Assembly: GCA_964400545.1 (NCBI GenBank)
Contig: CAYNUG010000010.1
Span: 1-31,326 of the forward strand
Reading direction: 5' to 3'
Source of the DNA: UBA647 sp964400545
GTDB lineage: Bacteria > Acidobacteriota > Aminicenantia > UBA2199
DNA length: 31,326 nt
Below are positions 16,927 to 23,426 of this stretch, one piece after another. Position numbers and translations under genes: made by a program. The notes under the pieces are model-generated. The model saw only the letters and a program-made list of their open reading frames with translations. It was not told where the DNA came from and searched no databases. Numbering within the stretch: the first letter of the stretch is position 1; each line of letters opens with the position of its first letter.

Positions 16927-17884
16927 TTTGTTCTCCTTCATGGTTCTTTACAATACGGGTACCTGATCTTCCGATAAGAGCCATTCTTAGCTTTTCAGCT
17001 GATGTTATAAGAACTTCACTTCCCCCGTTCTTTATATAATCTATCGAAGCTGAAATTTTCGGTCCCATTGATCCCGGTGGGAATTGGCCTTCTTTGAGCA
17101 TTTCCCCCGCTTTCTTTATGTCAAGAACCTTTATGGGAACGGCATCAGGTTTACCGAAATTCTCAACCACCCTATCCACTCCGGTAAGAATTATAAAAAG
17201 ATCCACTCCCGCTTCTTTTGAGATCAGTGATGATGCAAAATCTTTATCAATTACTGCTTCCACACCTTCAATGTATCCCGATGAATTAAGAAAGACAGGA
17301 ATACCTCCTCCTCCTGCCGCAATAACAATGATCCCCTTTTCTGCCATACTTCTGATAGCTTTCTTAGGGACTATATCTATTGGCCTTGGTGATGGGACAA
17401 CACGCCTGAATCCTCTTCCGGCATCTTCGATCATTGTCCAATGGTTCTCTTTCTTAAGCTGATTGGCCCTGAAACTATTATAAAAAGGACCAATAGGCTT
17501 CGTCGGATTAGAGAAGGCTTTATCATCCTTATCAACTATTACTTGTGTTAATAAAGTCGCAACCTCTTTATCAATTGACTGTTTTCTCAACTCATTTACA
17601 ATAGCTTTTTCAAGCATGTATCCCATACTTCCCTCGGTCATGGCATCACAGACATCGAGAGGAAACGGAGGGACTGTATTTGCAGCTCCCTCCATCTGAA
17701 GCAACACATTTCCGACCTGGGGGCCATTGCCATGAACAATAATAAGTTCGTAGCCTTTTTTTACAATGTCTACCATAAGGCTGGCGGCCTTTTTTGCATT
17801 ACCGTACTGTTCTTTAGCAGTTCCCTTTTGATCAGACGTCAACATTGCATTGCCGCCGAATGCAATAAGTGCAAGCTTATTCAT
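16916..17884 (-). CDS. arcC: Carbamate kinase
   Basis: A 322-residue amino-acid-kinase-fold enzyme that interconverts carbamoyl phosphate + ADP and carbamate + ATP. It shows LIAFGGNAM at 6-14, ELIIVHGNGPQVGN at about 46-59, the carbamate-kinase-type VVPSPRP element, IIVIAAGGGGIPV, and the GQFPPGSMGPKISA segment near the C-terminus. Length is typical (about 310-320). Start ATG at 17884 with GGGGG about 6 bases upstream. It lies 41 bases after the cpgS-like gene and overlaps the next gene. There is no arginine deiminase or ornithine carbamoyltransferase in the window, so this is not a standard arc operon; the kinase may serve another carbamoyl-phosphate-yielding pathway. Confidence 0.96.
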   Translation of the reverse strand: MNKLALIAFGGNAMLTSDQKGTAKEQYGNAKKAASLMVDIVKKGYELIIVHGNGPQVGNVLLQMEGAANTVPPFPLDVCDAMTEGSMGYMLEKAIVNELRKQSIDKEVATLLTQVIVDKDDKAFSNPTKPIGPFYNSFRANQLKKENHWTMIEDAGRGFRRVVPSPRPIDIVPKKAIRSMAEKGIIVIAAGGGGIPVFLNSSGYIEGVEAVIDKDFASSLISKEAGVDLFIILTGVDRVVENFGKPDAVPIKVLDIKKAGEMLKEGQFPPGSMGPKISASIDYIKNGGSEVLITSAEKLRMALIGRSGTRIVKNHEGEQSGS

Positions 17885-17925
17885 GATCTACCCCCGTTCT
17901 CAAAATTTAAATAATTCCTTTCCTA

Positions 17926-19245
17926 TCACTTCCTAAATTTAGGATGCTTGGAAAGAATTTCTGTCAATGTCGGGGTACCTATCTCTTCAAGATCATAAGA
18001 AACCTTTACTGTCGGTTTATTAAATTTAACGATCCTTCCAAGATCAATAGGTGTAGCAATGATCACAAGATCAGCTTCTATCTTATTTATTGTCATTTCA
18101 AGATCCTTCATTTGCTGGTCACCGTAACCCATTGCCGGCAAAAGAATTCCAATCTCCGGATATTTTTCATAAGTAGCAGCTATAGTTCCTACTGCATAAG
18201 GTCTCGGATCTACAAGTTCAGCTGCACCATATTTATGGGCTGCCATAATACCTGCACCATATTTCATTTCTCCATGAGTAAGTGTTGGCCCATCCTCAAT
18301 TACAAGCACTTTTTTACCTCTTATTTTATCTCCGCCCTCAACAAAGATCGGAGAAGCGCCGTCAACCACAATAGCATCAGGATTATGATCTCTTATGTTA
18401 TTTCTTACTTCAATTATATCTTCCAGATCCGCAGTATCAATTTTATTTATCACTATAACATCTGCTCTCTTAAAGTTCGCTCCACCCGGCTAATACGTAA
18501 GCTCATGCCCGGGTCTGTGTGGATCAACAACAACTATTTCAAGATCAGCTTTATAAAAAGGAAGATCATTGTTCCCGCCGTCCCAGAGAATTACATCAGC
18601 TATCTTCTCCGCTTCTCTAAGTATTGCTTCATAATCAACACCTGCGAAAACAACAACACCATTTTTGATATGAGGTTCGTACTCTTCCATCTCCTCAATC
18701 GTACAATCATGTTTCTTCAGATCTTCTATTGTTGCAAATTTTTGAACTTTTTGTTTAACAAGATCACCATAAGGCATAGGGTGACGGATCGCAGCGACTC
18801 TAAATCCAAGTTCTTTCAATATATCACTAACCTTTCTGGTTGTCTGACTCTTACCACAGCCGGTTCTCACTGCACAAACAGAAATTACAGGCTTTGTGCT
18901 TTCCACCATGGTTTCTCCAGGTCCGAGCAAAATAAAATTTGCCCCTACTTTCATTACATCAGCTGACTTGTCAAGTACATATTCATAAGGAACGTCACTA
19001 TATGAAAAATAGACATCTTTAACATCATGCTTCTCAATAAGATTAAGAAGTTCAGTTTCCGGATAAATATTGATCCCTTCAGGATAGAGTTCACCAGCCA
19101 ATTCTTTCGGGTATTTTCGTCCGTCAATATCAGGAATCTGTGTTGCAGTAAAAGCTACTACTTTGATATCTTTGTTGTTTCTAAAAAATAAATTGAAGTT
19201 GTGGAAATCTCTTCCAGCTGCTCCCATAATTATCGCATTACGCAT
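17926..19245 (-). pseudogene. cpgS: Cyclic 2,3-diphosphoglycerate synthetase homologue interrupted by an in-frame TAG
   Basis: Reading from the ATG at 19245 (AAGGAGG 5 bases upstream) gives 439 codons to the TGA at 17926 if the TAG at 18490-18492 (codon 252) is counted as a residue. Before it: Rossmann-like MRNAIIMGAAGRDF, P-loop-like RTGCGKSQT at 127-135, WDGGNNDLPF at 221-230 and VVDPHRPGHELTY. After it, in the same frame: PGGANFKRADVIVINKID with an NKxD element, then a long conserved-looking C-terminus ending HPKFRK. Total length fits the family (about 440-460). The archaeal enzyme cyclises 2,3-bisphosphoglycerate with ATP; the bacterial role is unclear. A single-base nonsense mutation, a sequencing error, or amber readthrough/recoding could each explain this. 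If the TAG terminates, a 251-residue fragment remains, and the GTG at 18453 has only a weak ribosome-binding site for restart. Confidence 0.8.
18490..18492 (-). other. In-frame amber (TAG) codon 252 of the cpgS-like gene
   Basis: On the minus strand the codons read GAG CTT ACG TAT TAG CCG GGT GGA GCG. The upstream frame (start 19245) and the downstream open frame (continuous to 17926) are the same frame, since 18492 minus 18453 is 39. It is therefore a nonsense codon, not a frameshift. The residue expected here is unknown; Tyr, Gln, Lys, Glu, Trp, Ser and Leu codons are all one change from TAG. Confidence 0.97.
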
Positions 19246-19296
19246 TTGTTCCTCCTTGTTTTGCAAACAAATATTTAACTGTAATTTAAGTTGCTA

Positions 19297-19325
19297 AGTA
19301 TAAAGTAATTTCTTCGGCAAGTCAA
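19297..19325 (-). promoter_or_regulatory. Promoter for the cpgS-arcC-nnr-tsaE operon
   Basis: On the minus strand TTGACT (19325-19320, 5 of 6) and TATACT (19302-19297, 5 of 6) are separated by exactly 17 bases. Transcription would begin near 19290, giving a leader of about 45 bases with AAGGAGG before the ATG at 19245. This is the best sigma70-type match in the window. Confidence 0.7.
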
Positions 19326-19472
19326 ACTGATTTTTTATTACATATACGGATCTTCAGTAGTCAAACAATTAAATTATGGAGCTTTATTGTTTGGATCAAA
19401 ATTTATTTTCATTTTCAAATATAATGATCATAAATAGCAGAATACGAAAAACTAAAAGTAACTTCCCGGGAA
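19326..19472. other. Intergenic spacer with no recognised feature
   Basis: This is the middle of the 285-base gap between the divergent cpgS-like and rpiB genes. It is very AT-rich. I see no ORF, tRNA-like cloverleaf, strong hairpin with T-tract or repeat copy. Upstream regulatory sites for either promoter could lie here. Confidence 0.5.
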
Positions 19473-19500
19473 TTGACATTAAGGGGAAAATATATTAAAT
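19473..19500 (+). promoter_or_regulatory. Promoter for the rpiB-glyA operon
   Basis: A perfect TTGACA at 19473-19478 is followed after 16 bases by TTAAAT (19495-19500), or after 17 by TAAATT; each matches TATAAT in 4 of 6. It lies about 30 bases upstream of the rpiB ATG. Confidence 0.55.
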
Positions 19501-19530
19501 TTACCCTTTAAGATCCTAAAAGAGAACCTG

Positions 19531-19986
19531 ATGAAAATAATTGTAGCATCTGACCATGCAGGCTTTAAATTGAAAATGCATGTAAAAAAATATCTTGAAG
19601 ACAAGGGATATTCCGTAAAAGATATGGGCACATTTTCTGAGGAACGTTCCAATTGGGCTGAGTACGGTGCGAAAGCCGCAAAAATAGTTTCAAATGATCC
19701 GGGAAATTCTCTGGGTATAATAATCTGCGGTTCCGGAATCGGAATGTCAATGGTTTCCAACAAATTTAAAAATGTCAGAGCCGCTTTGTGTAATGATGAG
19801 TATTCTGCAGAAATGTCAAGGAAACACAATAATGCAAACGTACTGAACATGGGTGCAAGAATCGTTTCTGAAGAAAAAGCGGAAAAAATTGTAGATGTTT
19901 GGCTTAGCACTCCTTTTGAAGGAGGTCGTCATGCGGTCAGACTTGAGTTCATGGCCGATAAGATCGAAAATATAAATTTTAAATAA
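19531..19986 (+). CDS. rpiB: Ribose-5-phosphate isomerase B
   Basis: A 151-residue enzyme of the RpiB/LacAB family, interconverting ribose 5-phosphate and ribulose 5-phosphate in the pentose phosphate pathway. Key residues fall at the E. coli RpiB positions: SDHAG at 7-11, Cys66 followed by GSGIGMS at 67-73, and His99 in RKHNNANVL. The length is normal. The ribosome-binding site is weak (AGAGAA upstream). Its neighbour glyA, 15 bases downstream, is a frequent partner of rpiB in bacterial genomes. Confidence 0.97.
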   Translation: MKIIVASDHAGFKLKMHVKKYLEDKGYSVKDMGTFSEERSNWAEYGAKAAKIVSNDPGNSLGIIICGSGIGMSMVSNKFKNVRAALCNDEYSAEMSRKHNNANVLNMGARIVSEEKAEKIVDVWLSTPFEGGRHAVRLEFMADKIENINFK

Positions 19987-20001
19987 ATCAGGAGAATTAA
20001 A

Positions 20002-21279
20002 ATGTTAAATAAGGATATTTTTCAGCTGGACCCGGAGATTGCCGAAGTTATACTTAAAGAAACACAGCGCCAGAATGACAATCTGGAATTGATCGCATCA
20101 GAGAATTTCGTACAAAAGGGAATACTGGAAGCTGCGGGATCTGTCCTTACGAACAAATACGCCGAGGGATATCCGAAAAAAAGATATTATGGCGGCTGTG
20201 AGAATGTAGATATTTCAGAAAAACTTGCAACAACAAGGGCAAAAGAATTATTCGGAGCTGAATATGCAAATGTTCAACCCCATTCCGGAACTCAGGCAAA
20301 CATGGCCGTTTATATGACCGTTCTGGAACCGGGAGATACAATGTTCGGAATGGATTTGTCTCATGGAGGCCATCTTTCCCATGGTCATCCTTTAAATTTT
20401 AGCGGAAAATTATATAATATCGTTTTTTACGGAGTTAACAAAGAAACAGAGACGATCGATTATGATGATCTTGAATATCTTGCAAAAGAGTATCATCCGA
20501 AACTCATTGTTGCAGGTGCATCCGCCTATCCCCGTTTTATTGATTTTGAAAGATTTAAAAAAATTGCAGATAGCGTAGGTGCAATTCTCATGGTTGACAT
20601 GGCCCACATTGCAGGACTTGTTGCCGCCGGCGTTCATCCATCACCCGTACCCTATGCAGACTTTGTAACTTCAACAACACATAAAACTCTTAGAGGACCA
20701 AGAGGCGGAATGATCCTTTCAAAAAAAACCTATCTGAAAGAATTGAGGAAAAACGTTTTTCCCGGTATCCAGGGTGGGCCACTGGAGCATATAATCGCAG
20801 CAAAAGCTACCTGTTTCAAAGTAGCCATGGGAAATGATTTCAGGGAATATCAGAAACAGGTTGTAAAGAATGCCTCTGTTCTATCTAATGAACTTACAAG
20901 CTTTGGATTAAGGATGGTCTCAGGAGGAACAGATAATCACCTGATGCTGGTAGATGTTACCCCATTGAAAATTACAGGAAAAGAGGCTGAGATTGCTCTG
21001 GACCTTGCCGGAATCACGGTAAACAAGAATACGATCCCATTTGATATAAACCCACCGATGGTAAGTTCAGGGATACGTTTGGGAACCCCGTCCCTGACAA
21101 CAAGAGGGATGAAAGAGACAGAAATGAAGAGAGTCGCAGAATTGATCGTTGAAGCTTTGAAGAACACAACAGATGAAGCCACTCTCTCTCAGATCAAAAT
21201 GAAAGTGAAAGAACTTACATCAGAATTTTCAATTTACACAGATATTATTGAAGATTACAAGAAAAAATTGGGGAAGTAA
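20002..21279 (+). CDS. glyA: Serine hydroxymethyltransferase
   Basis: A 425-residue PLP enzyme that converts serine + tetrahydrofolate to glycine + 5,10-methylene-THF. The PLP lysine is Lys228 in STTHKTLRGPRGG. Also seen are the ELIASEN segment near residues 29-35, the EGYPKKRYYGGCE substrate-site motif at 55-67 and VDMAHIAGL at 198-206. Length is typical (about 415-430). AGGAGA supports the ATG at 20002. It provides one-carbon units in the cytoplasm and sits in the rpiB-glyA-exonuclease-L,D-transpeptidase run. Confidence 0.98.
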   Translation: MLNKDIFQLDPEIAEVILKETQRQNDNLELIASENFVQKGILEAAGSVLTNKYAEGYPKKRYYGGCENVDISEKLATTRAKELFGAEYANVQPHSGTQANMAVYMTVLEPGDTMFGMDLSHGGHLSHGHPLNFSGKLYNIVFYGVNKETETIDYDDLEYLAKEYHPKLIVAGASAYPRFIDFERFKKIADSVGAILMVDMAHIAGLVAAGVHPSPVPYADFVTSTTHKTLRGPRGGMILSKKTYLKELRKNVFPGIQGGPLEHIIAAKATCFKVAMGNDFREYQKQVVKNASVLSNELTSFGLRMVSGGTDNHLMLVDVTPLKITGKEAEIALDLAGITVNKNTIPFDINPPMVSSGIRLGTPSLTTRGMKETEMKRVAELIVEALKNTTDEATLSQIKMKVKELTSEFSIYTDIIEDYKKKLGK

Positions 21280-21287
21280 TAAATAAA

Positions 21288-21932
21288 TTGGCACTTCTTG
21301 AACAAAACAGGATAAGTAAAGAATATATTAACTCTCTCTCTGTTATACGGTTTGAAGGCGAAATTCTGATTATAAATGATATATCTGACGCAGAGGAAGC
21401 ATTAGAAAAATTATCAAAAGAGGAAATACTGGGTTTTGATACAGAAAGTAAACCCTCTTTTAAACCGGGTGAATCTCATCCCATATCACTTATTCAGATC
21501 TCCACTCTCCGCACATCCTATCTGTTTCAGGTCAATGGCAACGGACTTATCCCACTGCTGAAACCTCTCCTCACTTCGAATATAGTTAAAAAGGTCGGAA
21601 TTGGTCTTTCTCACGATATAAACAAACTTAAAGGTTTTAACAATATAGTTTTGCAGGGCTTGATAGACCTGTCCCTTATTGCAAGAGAGAAAGGCATAAT
21701 CCAGACAGGTGCAAGAGGTCTTACAGCAAGGTATCTTCACAAAAGACTCGTCAAAACATCCCAAACAACTAATTGGGCAAGACAGGAATTATCAGAGAAA
21801 CAGAAAAGCTATGCTGCCACCGATGCCTGGGTATGCCTGAAGATATACCCTCTTATGATGAAAGATAATATTGATTACAAAAAGTTCGAAGATGAACTTC
21901 AACCCAAAAAGAAACAAGGAGAAGACCTTTAA
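21288..21932 (+). CDS. RNase D-like 3'-5' exonuclease domain protein
   Basis: A 214-residue DEDDy-type exonuclease. Motifs: D51xE53 in GFDTESKP, H109-D110 in GLSHDINKL, and Y175-A-A-T-D179 (the Tyr of the DEDDy motif). The protein is only the exonuclease domain, without the HRDC domains of full RNase D, so its length matches the short stand-alone family. The apparent start is a TTG at 21288, with GGGGAAG about 10 bases before it inside the glyA end; no ATG lies close by in frame. Substrate (structured RNA or DNA ends) is not determinable. The next gene overlaps its last 41 bases. Confidence 0.88.
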   Translation: MALLEQNRISKEYINSLSVIRFEGEILIINDISDAEEALEKLSKEEILGFDTESKPSFKPGESHPISLIQISTLRTSYLFQVNGNGLIPLLKPLLTSNIVKKVGIGLSHDINKLKGFNNIVLQGLIDLSLIAREKGIIQTGARGLTARYLHKRLVKTSQTTNWARQELSEKQKSYAATDAWVCLKIYPLMMKDNIDYKKFEDELQPKKKQGEDL

Positions 21933-22641
21933 AATCAGATCCTTTCTTTTTTCTGCTTCAGTATTTATATTAATTACTCTTCATATTTATCCTGCAAATA
22001 TCCCTCAAAGCCTCCGGGCGCAAAATGTCATCAGTCAATTAACTCCTCTCCTTATCTCAAAATTTAAAAAGAAAGGATTTGCACTTGGTGATCCAATATT
22101 TATGAGATTGTTCAAATCTGAGAAAATTCTGGAAATTTGGGTTAAAGCAGGATCACAATTCAAATTATTCAAAGAATATCCAATATGTTATTTCTCGGGC
22201 GGGCTTGGAACAAAAACAAGAGAAGGTGACGGAAAAAGTCCTGAAGGCTTCTATTTCGTCAGACCATCCCAGCTCAACCCTTGGAGTTCATTCTTTCTCT
22301 CATTTAATATAGGATATCCCAATAGATTTGACAGGGCAAACGGATATACAGGCGGATTAATAATGGTCCATGGGAATTGTGTGTCAATAGGCTGCTATGC
22401 TATGACAGACAGAAGGATTAAGGAAATATACACTATTGCCTATAAAGCTTTGGCAAAAGGGCAGCCTTTTTTCCGCATTCATATTTTCCCTTTTAAAATG
22501 ACCGGTAATAATATAAAAAAGTACAGAGACCAGAAGTGGTCGGATTTCTGGAAAAACCTGAAAGAGGGTTATGACTATTTCAAAAAACACAAAGTCCCTC
22601 CCAATGTATCCGTTCATAACAAAAAGTATATCTTTAACTGA
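21892..22641 (+). CDS. YafK-type L,D-transpeptidase (YkuD fold)
   Basis: A 249-residue secreted protein: basic N-terminus, hydrophobic segment at about 18-32 (FLFSASVFILITLHIYPA), then a YkuD catalytic domain with SGGLGTKTREGDGKSPEGFY, IGYPNRFDRANGYTGG and the active site MVHGNCVSIGCYAMTD (His160, Cys168). This arrangement matches the YafK/COG3034 subgroup, whose E. coli member DpaA acts on peptidoglycan-Lpp links; others make 3-3 cross-links. I prefer the ATG at 21892, where a signal sequence begins at once; the upstream TTG at 21871 is an alternative. It overlaps the exonuclease gene and ends an operon that includes a repeat copy just past its stop. Confidence 0.9.
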   Translation: MNFNPKRNKEKTFKIRSFLFSASVFILITLHIYPANIPQSLRAQNVISQLTPLLISKFKKKGFALGDPIFMRLFKSEKILEIWVKAGSQFKLFKEYPICYFSGGLGTKTREGDGKSPEGFYFVRPSQLNPWSSFFLSFNIGYPNRFDRANGYTGGLIMVHGNCVSIGCYAMTDRRIKEIYTIAYKALAKGQPFFRIHIFPFKMTGNNIKKYRDQKWSDFWKNLKEGYDYFKKHKVPPNVSVHNKKYIFN

Positions 22642-22646
22642 CAAAT

Positions 22647-22662
22647 GGGGACAGGCACTTTT
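22647..22662 (+). repeat. Short repeat copy 1 (GGGGACAGGCACTTTT)
   Basis: GGGGACAGGCACTTTT lies 5 bases after the stop of the L,D-transpeptidase gene and is identical over its first 15 bases to copies 2 and 3. It is not paired with an inverted copy nearby. Confidence 0.85.
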
Positions 22663-22712
22663 TTATATCTAAAAAGATCTTTGGTATCACAAAAAGTAAA
22701 ACAACGAGGATA

Positions 22713-23282
22713 TCACAAAACGTTAAGCTCTTTTAATTCCCAGAAGCATCTTGCTGTTGCACTTATGTCTGAATAAGCATCGTGTGCATTCTGGAAGTCC
22801 TCACCAAAGAGCTTTATATGAAGCTCTGAAAGAGTTGGCCACTTTAATCCGTAAGGTCCTGTAATATTACAATAATCCCGGGAACCAACCATAGTACATA
22901 CTCTCTCTTTTCTGAAAAGCTTGCTCTCCATATTTTCCCTTATAAACTCAGCACCCACTATCATTTCATCAAATTTAATATTATGCGCAACAAGTATTGA
23001 GGAGCGGTTTATATAATCACCAAAAAGTGCCAGAACATATCTCAGATCATTCCCCTTTTCCTTAGCAATTTCTGTAGTGATACCATGGATCTTCGTAGAT
23101 TCAGCCGGAATGACAAATCCTTTAGGCTTTATAATAAAATCTTTCGAATCAAGTTTTTTCCCGGTTTTATCATATAACATCCAAGCAATTTGGATCATTC
23201 TCGGCCAGTTGTCCGTATTTTCAACAGAAGCCTTCCAGTTCTTAGGAAGCCCCGTGGTTTCAGTATCAAAAAATAAATACAT
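22713..23282 (-). CDS. DEDDh 3'-5' exonuclease (DNA Pol III epsilon-like)
   Basis: A 189-residue exonuclease of the DnaQ/RNase T superfamily. Catalytic residues visible: D6 and E8 in FDTETTGLP, D105 in LVAHNIKFDEMI, H167 in AHDAYSDI and D172. There is a PAESTKIHGIT element as in dnaQ-type proteins. The ATG at 23282 is chosen because GGAG lies 10 bases upstream and the product begins directly with the first catalytic strand; a TTG at 23333 would add 17 residues. It is not fused to a polymerase and could act in proofreading, repair or RNA trimming. The gene is bracketed by same-orientation copies of the GGGGACAGGCACTTT repeat (22647 and 23341), which may mark an inserted unit. Confidence 0.93.
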   Translation of the reverse strand: MYLFFDTETTGLPKNWKASVENTDNWPRMIQIAWMLYDKTGKKLDSKDFIIKPKGFVIPAESTKIHGITTEIAKEKGNDLRYVLALFGDYINRSSILVAHNIKFDEMIVGAEFIRENMESKLFRKERVCTMVGSRDYCNITGPYGLKWPTLSELHIKLFGEDFQNAHDAYSDISATARCFWELKELNVL

Positions 23283-23336
23283 CGTCTCTTTCTCCAGATC
23301 AGTTAAACTATCATGCCTATAAAATTTATGCAAATC

Positions 23337-23390
23337 AAAAGGGGACAGGCACTTTAATTATTAAATACAAAAAAGTGCCTGTCCCCTTTT
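23337..23390. repeat. Paired inverted repeat / hairpin (copies 2 and 3)
   Basis: The left arm AAAAGGGGACAGGCACTTT (23337-23355) and right arm AAAGTGCCTGTCCCCTTTT (23372-23390) are perfect 19-base inverted copies around a 16-base AT-rich loop. On either strand the stem is GC-rich in the middle with flanking A/T runs, so it could act as a bidirectional terminator. It lies between the kinase and exonuclease genes and resembles REP/BIME-like extragenic elements. Confidence 0.9.
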
Positions 23391-23426
23391 AATAATCTGC
23401 TAAACTGAATACATAATCAGATTTTT

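Noticed and set aside
18454..18489. Frameshift as the cause of the cpgS-like gene split
   Set aside because: The codons between the TAG and the downstream open frame are in the same frame and read as plausible family sequence (PGGANFKRADVIV), so no indel is needed.
17944..18966. A 340-codon plus-strand open frame opposite the cpgS-like gene
   Set aside because: It is antisense to conserved cpgS-like sequence, its translation is rich in Cys, Ser, Ile and Phe with no domain pattern, and it has no ribosome-binding site. It is a shadow of the AT-rich minus-strand gene.
19246..19530. Possible small RNA, tRNA or riboswitch in the longest intergenic gap
   Set aside because: I found no cloverleaf, no strong GC hairpin and no known riboswitch core, only the two divergent promoters.
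22674..22720. AAAGATCTTT palindrome and two TATCACAAAA direct copies (22685 and 22711) past the L,D-transpeptidase gene
   Set aside because: The palindrome has no loop or T-tract for a terminator. The direct copies are short and AT-rich, and one overlaps the exonuclease stop; chance is an adequate explanation.
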